Source: Afipia sp. | Lineage (GTDB): Bacteria; Pseudomonadota; Alphaproteobacteria; Rhizobiales; Xanthobacteraceae | Length of the DNA: 64,000 bases | Reading direction: 5' to 3' | Assembly (NCBI GenBank): GCA_024707075.1 | Contig: JANQAK010000001.1 | Location: forward strand, 828,001-892,000 | In this document: positions 10,095 through 18,499 of the stretch, piece after piece | Position numbering within the stretch: position 1 is the stretch's first letter | How the letters are laid out: every line of letters begins with the position of its first letter | The notes under the pieces: model-generated | Databases searched by the model: none | Seen by the model: the letters and a program-made list of their open reading frames with translations, nothing else | What the model was told of the DNA's origin: nothing | Position numbers and translations under genes: made by a program

Positions 10095-10411
10095 GGAATG
10101 TCTCTCAGTTCACAATGGACGTGGTTTGCACGAATTGTTTGGCGATGAGTCGCCTCAGCACATGGACTGCCTTCAATGACCTCACCATGACATTGAAACG
10201 CACGATGCGCGCCGTCGTGGGTCAGCGCGAGAATGTCGGCGCCATTCAGACTGACGCCTTCGCTCTCTTTGTTGAAGTCAACCACCGCAGAATTGCGTTG
10301 CCCATTCGCCGACAAGACCTGCCAGTTCAAGAGCCGTATTCTGCCAAGGCATCCATACACCTCTGTACGGAAACTAGCGTGCGGCGTCTTTTTGTGTCAA
10401 TACACTTGTGT
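10095..10411. promoter_or_regulatory. Divergent control region with two TetR-type operator palindromes
   Basis: A 317-base gap between the acyl-CoA dehydrogenase and tetR starts. It holds ATACACCTCTGTAC (10355-10368, imperfect) and ATACACTTGTGTAT (10400-10413, perfect palindrome overlapping the tetR ATG), centres 45 bases apart. Such paired sites suit repression of both directions by the TetR protein. An 89-codon open frame (10091-10360, GTG start) crosses the gap but looks unlike a real protein. Confidence 0.55.
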
Positions 10412-10987
10412 ATGGTTGAAACTGCCGAATCTTCCATCTCAAAAGACCGCCTCACCCGCGAGCAATGGATTGCCCACGGGCTGCGAACGCTTGCCCGGCA
10501 GGGCGCCGCCGCTCTGAAAACCGGCATGCTGGCTGAAGGGTTGCAGGTCTCAAGAGGCAGCTTCTACTGGCACTTTGAAAGCATTGCCGATTTTCGCACT
10601 CAGCTTCTGGCGACTTGGCAGGAGCGCGCGACAGATGGAGTAATCCGCGAGATCGATTCGGCGATTGTAGGGCCCGCGCGGCTAACTCATTTGATGAAGC
10701 TGGCTTTTAATGAAGACAGAAGCCTTGATCGCGCCTTCCGTTCATGGGCGGCCTCAGATGCCGATGCAGCCAAAGTCGTCGCAACCGTCGATGCCAGGCG
10801 GGTCGCCTATATCGCCAAACTTCTTCGCGAATCCGGCGTCGATGCCCGAGCGTCGATGCCCCGCGCAGAGTTCATTTACTGGGCCTATATCGGGCAATCG
10901 TCCGTGATGAATTCCGCTCACGGAACAATCACAGAAGCGGATCTCGGTGATCTCAGCGGCCTGTTCACGCGGCCGGTCTCGAGCTGA
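10412..10987 (+). CDS. TetR/AcrR-family transcriptional regulator
   Basis: A 191-residue repressor. The DNA-binding helix-turn-helix is at about residues 15-60 (ALKTGMLAEGLQVSRGSFYW HFES), followed by an all-helical ligand domain with no close specificity clue. The ATG at 10412 lies within the second operator, and no ribosome binding site is visible, so translation may be leaderless or start slightly differently. Position opposite a beta-oxidation operon suggests it senses an acyl-CoA and represses the operon and itself; this is inferred from context, as for FadR/PsrA-type TetR proteins. Confidence 0.85.
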   Translation: MVETAESSISKDRLTREQWIAHGLRTLARQGAAALKTGMLAEGLQVSRGSFYWHFESIADFRTQLLATWQERATDGVIREIDSAIVGPARLTHLMKLAFNEDRSLDRAFRSWAASDADAAKVVATVDARRVAYIAKLLRESGVDARASMPRAEFIYWAYIGQSSVMNSAHGTITEADLGDLSGLFTRPVSS

Positions 10988-11170
10988 CGTTTCAGACCTG
11001 AAAATCAATAATCGTAGGGCCGCCGACGTTTATTAACCGGGTATTTACCGTAACGCGAAAAAGTCGGCACCGGAAACAGACGTCTCGCGTCGAAATTTGA
11101 TTGTCTCTTCAAGGGGACGCGGGGGTCTGAAACGCGCTGGCAGGAGCCCGCGCCGTGACCGGACCAAGGC

Positions 11171-14100
11171 ATGACAGCGCGCGTATCGTGGAGTGTTGAC
11201 GGAATCGAGCCTTCGGTCCGCGAAAGGGCTGAGGCTTCCGCGCGACGTGCCGGTATGTCCTTGGGAGACTGGCTGAATTCCGCGGTCGGCAGCCCCGACC
11301 CGGCAGCCCGCGAAGCCCATGACGTCGCCGAAATCCACAAGCGGCTGGATTCCATCGCCCGTCAGGTCGACCATATCTCGCAGACGCCCGGCGGCTCGAA
11401 GGGTGATCCTGCCGTCGCGCGACAGTTGAACGACGCCATTTCCCGGCTGGATGCCCGGCTGTCGCAGATTTCTGACGCCCCTCCGCCTTACAGGCCCGCA
11501 CCGGCCGCCCGCACGGCGCCCGCCACGCCGCCCGCCATGTCTCCAATGGATTTCTCGATCGCGGAAATCGTTGCGCGGCAGGGCGAACTCGACGGCCTGC
11601 CGCTGCGCACGCGGCCTGCCGCTGCGCGGATGCCGCCGCCCTCTTTCGTCAATCACGCGCCGCCGATCCAGCCGCAGGCCGATTATTCCGGCCTTGAGCG
11701 GCAGCTCTCGCACATCACCAGCCAGATCGAGACGCTGCGCCGGCCCGACGGCATCGAGCAGTCGATTGCCGCGTTCCGCAGCGAACTGGCCGAAATCCGC
11801 CACGCCATCACAGAGGCGCTGCCCCGCCGCGCGATCGAATCGCTGGAAGGCGAAATTCGCTCGCTGGGACAGCGCATCGACCAGACCCGCTCTAGCGGAA
11901 CCGACTCGACGGCCCTCTCCGGCATCGAACGCGCGCTGTCCGACATCTACAGCGAGTTGCGCACGCTCAAGCCCGCCGAGCAGCTCGCGGGTTTCGACGA
12001 GGCCATCCGCAATCTCGGCAGCAAGATCGACAGCATCGTGCGCTCCAGCACTGATCCTGCCACGGTCCGTCAGCTTGAGGACGCCATCGCGGCGCTCAGG
12101 GGGATCGTATCCAACGTCGCGTCAAACGACGCGCTGAACGAACTTGCCGGCCACGTCCAGACATTGTCGATCAAGGTCGACCAGCTCGGGCGCGCCGGCG
12201 GCAACGGCGATATTCTCTCGGCGCTCGAACAGCGCATCGCCGTGCTGACCACGGCGCTGGAGCAGCGCGACCGTCCGCCCGCGGGCGATACCGTATACTT
12301 CGACAACGCTGTCCGTACGATTTCGGACCGGCTCGACAATCTTCAGGTCGGCCATGACAGCGCATCGTCGCTGAGCCATGTCGAGCAGCGCGTCCAGCAT
12401 CTGCTCGAGCGGCTGGAGATGTCGGAGCCTCGCGGCGGAAATCTGGCGCGGGTCGAGGAAGGCCTGTCGGACATTCTGCGCCATCTCGAACAGCAGCGCG
12501 TCAACGCGATGGCGGCCGATCAGAGCCCGCGCCCGCCTGCGCAGATGGATGGCGATCTGGTCGACACCATCAAGCGCGAATTGTCTGATCTGCGCTTCAG
12601 CCAGTCGGAAACCACCCGGAACACGCAGAGTTCGCTGGAAGCCGTTCACAACACGCTCGGTCATGTGGTCGATCGGCTGGCATTGATCGAAGGCGATCTG
12701 CGCAGCGCGCGGGCTGCTCCCGCGACACGCGAGACGCCGCGCGACATGCCGCCGTCCGAGCCACGCGCCCGTGAGACCTACGCACCGGAGCCGCCGCGTC
12801 CGGCGACGTCCTTCGCGCCGGTGCCACGTCCTGAAATGCCGAATCCTGCTGCGGCGCAGGCCCCGATTGCACGTCCGCCGGTTGCGCAGCCCATGTCCGA
12901 GTCGTCGGCCGCACGCATGCTCGACATTGCGCAGCCCTCGACCCGTGCGGAAGTGCCCGCCGTCCCGCCATCGCCCTCATCGGTACGGCCGCCGTCGTTG
13001 CCGCGCAGCCCGATCGATCCCAGCCTGCCGCCGGATCATCCGCTCGAGCCGGGCACCCGCGTGCAATCGGCCCGCAGCGGATCGACGCCATCCGAACGCA
13101 TCGCCGCGTCGGAAGTGGTCCTGAACGAGATTTCCGGAAGCGCACCGTCGCCCGTCAGTTCGACCAACTTCATCCAGGCCGCCCGCCGCGCCGCGCAGGC
13201 CGCCGCCGCAGCGCCTCCCGTGACGCCGGGCCCGAAGGCAAATCGCGTCACCGCGCTGAACGAAGCCGCCCGCAACGCAGCCAAGGTCGCGACCAGCGGC
13301 GATTCCGGAATCTCCTCAAAAATCCGCGCCCTCCTTGTGGGCGCGAGCGTGGTCGTGATCGTGCTCGGCACGGTCAAGATGGGCATGAACCTGCTCAGCG
13401 GCCACGACAGCGCGAACCCGTCGCTTCCTGCGGAATCAAGCGTCACGCCGCCCGCGCCACCGCCTGCCGGCGAAAGCGGACCGCGATCCGATCTCGCACC
13501 CGCGATGCCGTCGATCACATCCCCGACACCGCTCAATCGCCAGTCGATGACGGCCCAGCCGCCGATCCCCGCAGCAGCGTCGGGGCTTCCTGCCGCCGCG
13601 CCGTTTGAGCCGGCTGCCGCGCCTGAGGCGGCACCTGCTTCTCCCGACGTGACCGGCTCCATCGCCACACCGAGCGAGCGAATCTCTGCCGCGATCCCGT
13701 CGGCCGCGAAGCCGAAGACCAAAACCGTGCTGATCCCGGTTGCGGACAAACTGCCCGAGAGCATTGGTAGCGCCGCGCTTCGCGCCGCCGCCAACAAGGG
13801 CGAGCCGGGCGCGGCTTTCGAGATCGGCGTCCGCTATGCCGAAGGCAAAGGCGTCGCACCGGACTATGCAACCGCGGCGAAATGGTATGAGCGTGCCGCG
13901 CAGGGCGGCATCGTGCCGGCGACGTTCCGGCTCGGGACGCTGTATGAAAAGGGCCTCGGCACCAAGAAAGATCTTGACGCCGCGCGCGGCTATTATTTGC
14001 AGGCGGCGGAGAAAGGCAGCGCCAAGGCGATGCATAATCTCGCCGTGCTGGATGCGGATGGCGGCGGCCTCGGGCCGAACTACAAGAGCGCGTCGCAATG

Positions 14101-14458
14101 GTTCCGCAAGGCTGCCGAACGCGGCGTCGCCGACAGCCAGTTCAATCTCGGAATTCTCTACGCGCGCGGCATTGGCGTGGAACAAAACCTCGCCGAGTCC
14201 TACAAGTGGTTCAGCCTCGCAGCCGCGCAGGGCGACACGGATTCCGCCCGCAAGCGCGACGACGTCGCCAAGCGGCTCGATCCCCAGTCGCTCGCGGCCG
14301 CGAAACTCGCGACCCAGACCTTCACGGCCGAGCCGCAGCCCGAGGAAGCCAACGCGATCGGCGCGCCCGCCGGCGGATGGGACGTCGCCACAGCCGCCAA
14401 ACCAGCGGCGAAACCTGCCGCCAAGCCGGCGCCCGCCAGGAACGCAGCGGCCCGCTGA
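11171..14458 (+). CDS. PodJ-like polarity protein with Sel1 repeats
   Basis: A 1095-residue protein. The N-terminus (MTARVSWSVDGIEPSVRE, ARRAGMSLGDWLNS) matches the PodJ/localisation-factor family. Residues about 55-520 are a long coiled-coil rich region with repeated segments of the type IEQSIAAFRSELAEI. A Pro/Ala-rich linker follows, then one membrane segment at about residues 715-733 (VVVIVLGTVKMGMNLL), a second low-complexity linker, and four or five Sel1-type repeats (GAAFEIGVRYAEGKGVAPDY; SQFNLGILYARGIGVEQN) in the periplasm. It lacks the peptidoglycan-binding domain that ends Caulobacter PodJ. Likely a polar scaffold acting in cell-cycle dependent localisation. Monocistronic. Confidence 0.82.
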   Translation: MTARVSWSVDGIEPSVRERAEASARRAGMSLGDWLNSAVGSPDPAAREAHDVAEIHKRLDSIARQVDHISQTPGGSKGDPAVARQLNDAISRLDARLSQISDAPPPYRPAPAARTAPATPPAMSPMDFSIAEIVARQGELDGLPLRTRPAAARMPPPSFVNHAPPIQPQADYSGLERQLSHITSQIETLRRPDGIEQSIAAFRSELAEIRHAITEALPRRAIESLEGEIRSLGQRIDQTRSSGTDSTALSGIERALSDIYSELRTLKPAEQLAGFDEAIRNLGSKIDSIVRSSTDPATVRQLEDAIAALRGIVSNVASNDALNELAGHVQTLSIKVDQLGRAGGNGDILSALEQRIAVLTTALEQRDRPPAGDTVYFDNAVRTISDRLDNLQVGHDSASSLSHVEQRVQHLLERLEMSEPRGGNLARVEEGLSDILRHLEQQRVNAMAADQSPRPPAQMDGDLVDTIKRELSDLRFSQSETTRNTQSSLEAVHNTLGHVVDRLALIEGDLRSARAAPATRETPRDMPPSEPRARETYAPEPPRPATSFAPVPRPEMPNPAAAQAPIARPPVAQPMSESSAARMLDIAQPSTRAEVPAVPPSPSSVRPPSLPRSPIDPSLPPDHPLEPGTRVQSARSGSTPSERIAASEVVLNEISGSAPSPVSSTNFIQAARRAAQAAAAAPPVTPGPKANRVTALNEAARNAAKVATSGDSGISSKIRALLVGASVVVIVLGTVKMGMNLLSGHDSANPSLPAESSVTPPAPPPAGESGPRSDLAPAMPSITSPTPLNRQSMTAQPPIPAAASGLPAAAPFEPAAAPEAAPASPDVTGSIATPSERISAAIPSAAKPKTKTVLIPVADKLPESIGSAALRAAANKGEPGAAFEIGVRYAEGKGVAPDYATAAKWYERAAQGGIVPATFRLGTLYEKGLGTKKDLDAARGYYLQAAEKGSAKAMHNLAVLDADGGGLGPNYKSASQWFRKAAERGVADSQFNLGILYARGIGVEQNLAESYKWFSLAAAQGDTDSARKRDDVAKRLDPQSLAAAKLATQTFTAEPQPEEANAIGAPAGGWDVATAAKPAAKPAAKPAPARNAAAR

Positions 14459-14485
14459 TCCAGGCCATTCCTCGCACTGAAAACC

Positions 14486-14533
14486 AAGGCCCGTGGCCTT
14501 TCAGGCCCGACGCTGCGCGTTAAGATTAACGCG
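14486..14533. promoter_or_regulatory. Two palindromes after the podJ-like gene
   Basis: AAGGCC-CGT-GGCCTT (14486-14500) ends in a short T run and may be a weak terminator. It is followed by the perfect 18-base palindrome CGCGTTAAGATTAACGCG (14516-14533), which looks like a regulator binding site for the downstream transporter gene. No known regulator is assigned. Confidence 0.45.
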
Positions 14534-14707
14534 TGGCGCTATTCCGAAAACCACGTCTCACATTTTTCAGCGCGGCTCTCCGATTCCTTAGCGCAACTGC
14601 GAACGATTTCAGCTAAGCAGAGACGCGGCGCATGACCCGCGTCGCGGCATATTCACTGCTGCGAGGAGCTTGATTGCGGCCTCGCGCCGAAACTCAAGCG
14701 AACGCGC

Positions 14708-15634
14708 GTGCAACTGTTCCTTCCCATCGCCGACATTCCGGTCAATGTCTTTCTCATCCTGGCGATGGGCGCCGCGGTTGGATTCGTGTCGGGCATGTTC
14801 GGCGTCGGCGGCGGCTTCCTGATGACGCCGCTCCTGATCTTCATCGGAATTTCACCTGCGGTCGCCGTTGCCTCGGTGTCCGGCCACATGGCCGCGTCGT
14901 CGTTTTCCGGCGCGCTGTCCTACTGGCGCCGGCGCGCCATCGACCCGATGCTGTCGCTGGTCCTGGTCAGCGGCGGCATCATCGGCACGGCGCTGGGCGT
15001 TTGGATCTTCGCCCTGTTGCGATCGGTCGGACAACTCGATCTTTTCATCGCGCTGTCCTACGTGGCGCTGCTGACCACCGTCGGCACGCTGATGGTCATA
15101 GAAGGCATTCGCGCCATCCTGCGCACGCGGCGCGACGGCGCGCCGATCGCGCGCCGGGCGCGAGCGCAGGGCTGGATTCTCGGCCTGCCGCTCAAGATGC
15201 GTTTCAAGCGCTCCAAGATCTATCTTTCGGTTATTCCGGTGATCGGTATCGGCCTGTTTGTCGGCTTCCTCGGCGCCATCATGGGCATCGGCGGCGGCTT
15301 CCTGCTGGTCCCGATGATGATCTACATCCTGCGTGTCCCGACCTCGACGGGGATCGGCACCTCGATGGTCCTGACGCTGGCGACGATGGTGATCGCGACG
15401 ATCCTGCACGCCACCACCAACCATCTCGTCGATGCGGTGCTGGCGCTGGTGCTGATGGTGGGCGGCGTGATCGGCGCACAGTTCGGGGCACGAGCCGGAC
15501 AAAGCATCCGGGGTGAGCATCTGCGTTTGCTGCTCGGGCTCTTGATCCTGTCGGTCGGCGTCCGCTTTGCGGTCGAACTGGTGATCCAGCCGAACGAACT
15601 TTATTCGATCCGCGAACTCGGGGGCGGCGGATGA
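14708..15634 (+). CDS. TauE/SafE-family anion exporter
   Basis: A 308-residue inner-membrane protein with about eight hydrophobic helices in two halves. Each half carries the family glycine motif (GMFGVGGGFLMTPLLI at about 30-45; GAIMGIGGGFLLVPMMI at about 188-204). The family exports sulfite, sulfoacetate or related organosulfonates. The start is GTG at 14708. Its stop overlaps the start of the next gene (a TIGR02186 protein), a pairing recurrent in alphaproteobacteria that suggests they form one system. Substrate unknown. Confidence 0.9.
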   Translation: MQLFLPIADIPVNVFLILAMGAAVGFVSGMFGVGGGFLMTPLLIFIGISPAVAVASVSGHMAASSFSGALSYWRRRAIDPMLSLVLVSGGIIGTALGVWIFALLRSVGQLDLFIALSYVALLTTVGTLMVIEGIRAILRTRRDGAPIARRARAQGWILGLPLKMRFKRSKIYLSVIPVIGIGLFVGFLGAIMGIGGGFLLVPMMIYILRVPTSTGIGTSMVLTLATMVIATILHATTNHLVDAVLALVLMVGGVIGAQFGARAGQSIRGEHLRLLLGLLILSVGVRFAVELVIQPNELYSIRELGGGG

Positions 15635-16413
15635 GGACCCGAACCGCACTCGTCCCCGCCTGTCTGCTGGCCGCGCTCGCATCGGCCAGCATGGCGCGCG
15701 CCGAAAACCTGATCGTCTCGGTGTCCAACCACCGCATCACCGTGACGCCGAACTATTCCGGCGAGGAGCTTGTGCTGTTCGGCTCGATCGAGCGTGACCG
15801 CAAGTCGCTGCCGCCGGGAACAGGCTACGACATCGTCGTGACCGTAAGCGGGCCGCGCGCCGACATGGTGACGCGGCGCAAGGAGCGCAAGCTCGGGATC
15901 TGGGTCAATGTCGATTCACGCCAGTTCATTCAGGTGCCGAGCTATCTCGGCATCTTCGCCAACCGGCCCATCGACAATATCGCCTCGCCGGACACGCAGC
16001 GGCGGCAACAGATCGGGCTGGCCGGCTTCCCGTTGCCGCAACGCCTCGGACCGGACGTCGCCAACGTGGTCGCGAGCGATCCGTTTCGCTCGGCCTTCGT
16101 GCGACTGCGCACGGAGCACGGCCTTTACCGCGAGCAGACCAGCGCCGTGACGTTTCTGACGCCGACGCTGTTCCGCACCGGGATTCCGCTCCCGGCCGAA
16201 GTGCCGATCGGCACCTATGACATCGACATCAAGCTGTTCACGAACGGTGCCTTCGTGGCCAAAACGGAGACCGCGTTCGACATCGTCAAGGTCGGGTTCG
16301 AGCAGTTCGTTGCCAATTCCGCGCGCCAGCACGGATTGCTCTATGGCCTCGCGACCGCATTAATGGCGATCATGACCGGATGGCTGGCGTCGGTGATTTT
16401 CCGCAAGGACTAG
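15631..16413 (+). CDS. TIGR02186-family membrane-anchored periplasmic protein
   Basis: A 260-residue protein with a signal peptide (cleavage near MARAENLIVS), a mostly beta periplasmic domain, and a C-terminal membrane helix (ALMAIMTGWLASVIFRKD). This architecture and sequence match TIGR02186, which is almost always found next to a TauE/SafE transporter. Translation is coupled (ATGA overlap) to the upstream transporter. It may be a periplasmic partner or gate for the exporter; no biochemical role is established as far as I know. Its stop overlaps the stop of the convergent Nramp-like gene by three bases. Confidence 0.85.
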   Translation: MRTRTALVPACLLAALASASMARAENLIVSVSNHRITVTPNYSGEELVLFGSIERDRKSLPPGTGYDIVVTVSGPRADMVTRRKERKLGIWVNVDSRQFIQVPSYLGIFANRPIDNIASPDTQRRQQIGLAGFPLPQRLGPDVANVVASDPFRSAFVRLRTEHGLYREQTSAVTFLTPTLFRTGIPLPAEVPIGTYDIDIKLFTNGAFVAKTETAFDIVKVGFEQFVANSARQHGLLYGLATALMAIMTGWLASVIFRKD

Positions 16414-17741
16414 ACGAAAAATCCCACGCCCATCGCCACCACGCAGACCGCCATCGCCGCCGTCGACAGCCACCCCAGCCAGTATAGCGGACCGGTAATC
16501 ACGAACTTATTCATCACGTCACGGCGGCGCACGATGAACATCAAGAGCACCATCACCGGGACGGCAAGCACGCCATTGATCACCGCGCTCCAGTACAGCG
16601 CCGAAATCGGACTGATCGGCGTGAAATTCAGCAGGATGCCGATGCCCGCCGACAGCGCCAGCACGCCGTAGAATGCCGCAGCCTCGCGCGGCTTGCGGGC
16701 GAGACCGACGGTCCATTGACGACCTTCACCGATAGCATAGGCGGCAGAGCCTGCCAGCACCGGAACAGCAAGCAGGCCGGTGCCGATGATGCCGAGAGCG
16801 AAGATAAATTCTGCAAAGACGCCCGCAATCGGCCTCAGCGCTTCCGCCGCCTGCGCGGAAGTCTCGATGTCGGTTTTGCCCGTTGCGTTCAGCGTCGCCG
16901 CCGCCGTAATGATGATCGAAATCGCGATCAGGTTGGAGAACGCCATGCCCACGATGGTGTCGGCACGAATGCGGTGAAACTCCTTCTTCGCACCGTAATG
17001 GTTTTCGGCGAGCGGTTGCTTTCTGGCATCGACGCGCTGGTCTTCGGCTTCCTGCGACGCCTGCCAGAAGAACAGGTAGGGCGAGATGGTGGTGCCGAGG
17101 ATCGCTACCAGTGTCGTGAGGAACGCCGACGTCCACTGAATCTGCGGAATGACGATGCCGCGCAGCGCATCGCCCCATGAGACCTTCGCGAAGATCAGCG
17201 CCGCGACGTAAGCGAACAGGCTCAGCGTCAGCCATTTCAGCACGGCGCTGTAGCGCTTGTAGTCGAGGAAAATCTGCGCCAGCACCGAGGTCACACCGAA
17301 CACCAGCACATAGAGAAAGCCCGGCCCACCAATCAGGAGCCTGAGCGCGTCGCCCATCGCCGCGAGATCCGCCGCGATGTTGATCGTGTTGGCGATGAAC
17401 AACAGCGCAACGATGATATTGAGCACCCAGGCCGGGTAATGCCGGCAGACATTGCCGGCGATACCCCGCCCGGTGACGCGTCCGACCCGGCCCGAGATTT
17501 CCTGAATGGCCGCCATCAGCGGGAACGTCAGCAGCATGGTCCAGCCGATGCCATAGCCGAGCTGTGCCCCGGCCTGGCTGTAGGTTCCGATGCCCGATGG
17601 ATCGTCATCCGACGCGCCGGTGACGAGTCCGGGGCCGAGCGTCTTCAGGAAGCCGCGCAGGCTGAAGGGATCCGGCGCCTTTTTCGGCGCGGAATGATTC
17701 AACTCCGGCGTCTTTCGATGATCGACCTTGTTATGTGTCAT
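16410..17741 (-). CDS. Nramp-related divalent metal transporter
   Basis: A 443-residue protein with about 11 transmembrane segments. The first carries DDDPSGIGTYSQAGAQ, matching the metal-binding DPxG motif of Nramp transporters. The usual second motif (MPH in helix 6) is absent; the corresponding stretch reads GTTISPYLFFWQASQEAE. This variant belongs to Nramp-related branches with altered ion preference, so assignment as a Mn/Fe importer (mntH) would be unsafe. I start at MTHNKVDH (17741); the open frame extends to 17972 but that extension is arginine-rich and antisense to pdeM. Confidence 0.85.
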   Translation of the reverse strand: MTHNKVDHRKTPELNHSAPKKAPDPFSLRGFLKTLGPGLVTGASDDDPSGIGTYSQAGAQLGYGIGWTMLLTFPLMAAIQEISGRVGRVTGRGIAGNVCRHYPAWVLNIIVALLFIANTINIAADLAAMGDALRLLIGGPGFLYVLVFGVTSVLAQIFLDYKRYSAVLKWLTLSLFAYVAALIFAKVSWGDALRGIVIPQIQWTSAFLTTLVAILGTTISPYLFFWQASQEAEDQRVDARKQPLAENHYGAKKEFHRIRADTIVGMAFSNLIAISIIITAAATLNATGKTDIETSAQAAEALRPIAGVFAEFIFALGIIGTGLLAVPVLAGSAAYAIGEGRQWTVGLARKPREAAAFYGVLALSAGIGILLNFTPISPISALYWSAVINGVLAVPVMVLLMFIVRRRDVMNKFVITGPLYWLGWLSTAAMAVCVVAMGVGFFV

Positions 17742-17800
17742 GCCCGCGTCCAGCCGCGACAGACAACAGCGCGTGCGCGGTTCGGTTCCATAGCTGACTC

Positions 17801-18493
17801 TCAGGTGCAGCGCGACGCTGCGATGGAGTGAACGCGGCGGTCGCCGAGCACATGGGCGGTGAAAGCCAAGGTCTGGAAGATCGCGGCAAAGGCCACATCG
17901 CGGATACTCAAACCGCCGGTATAGGCGCCGAACGCCGGCATCACCGCGCGCATCCCGTCGCTGGCGAAACACCGCCGCTCCACCGAACGGCCGCGGGTCG
18001 CGACCCGCGCCTTTGGATGCAGATGGCCGGCGATTTCCCCGACGGCCCCGGTCGGCTCATGACGAAACACGATCGGTCCGATGGCGACTTCATCGGCCAC
18101 CACGCCGCCGAGATCACGCGGCAGCGCGGGATCATGATTGCCGGAGATCCAGATCCAGTCACGCCCCGCCTGCAAGGCCGACAGCGCGCCGCGATCATCC
18201 GGCGAGAGGCGTTCATGAGCATCGCGGTCGTGGAAACTGTCGCCGAGCGCAATCACGGTGCGCGGATCGTGGCGCGCGATCACCGCGCTCAGGCGCGCGA
18301 GCGTCGCCGCCGTATCGAACGGCGGCAGCAGCACGCCGCGCTGCGCGAAGCTGGACCCTTTCTCGAGATGCAGGTCGGAGACGATGAAAAGGCGCTCGTC
18401 CTCCCAGACCAATGCGCCCGCGAGGTCGGCGGCGAAGGTGACGCCTGCGATGGTGACGGCCGGAATTCGATCTGTCGCCTGCGCCGCTTGCAT
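17801..18493 (-). CDS. pdeM: Ligase-associated metallophosphoesterase
   Basis: A 230-residue calcineurin-like phosphoesterase. The metal-binding motifs are in order: SDLHLEKG, GDSFHDRD, SGNHDP, and GHLHPKAR. It matches the phosphoesterase of the bacterial ligase-associated DNA repair cluster (with Lhr-type helicase, MBL exonuclease and ATP ligase), where it acts as a DNA endo/phosphodiesterase. It lies 6 bases downstream of the helicase gene on the same strand, so the two are co-transcribed. All catalytic histidines and aspartates of the family are present. Confidence 0.92.
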   Translation of the reverse strand: MQAAQATDRIPAVTIAGVTFAADLAGALVWEDERLFIVSDLHLEKGSSFAQRGVLLPPFDTAATLARLSAVIARHDPRTVIALGDSFHDRDAHERLSPDDRGALSALQAGRDWIWISGNHDPALPRDLGGVVADEVAIGPIVFRHEPTGAVGEIAGHLHPKARVATRGRSVERRCFASDGMRAVMPAFGAYTGGLSIRDVAFAAIFQTLAFTAHVLGDRRVHSIAASRCT

Positions 18494-18499
18494 TTCACG

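Noticed and set aside
10091-10360. 89-codon frame (GTG start) between acd and tetR with an ATGA overlap to acd
   Set aside because: No family resemblance, start lies in the operator, and composition looks non-coding; the overlap may be chance.
16410-17972. Longer start for the Nramp-like gene at 17972
   Set aside because: The extra 77 residues are arginine-rich antisense of pdeM; the family begins near 17741.
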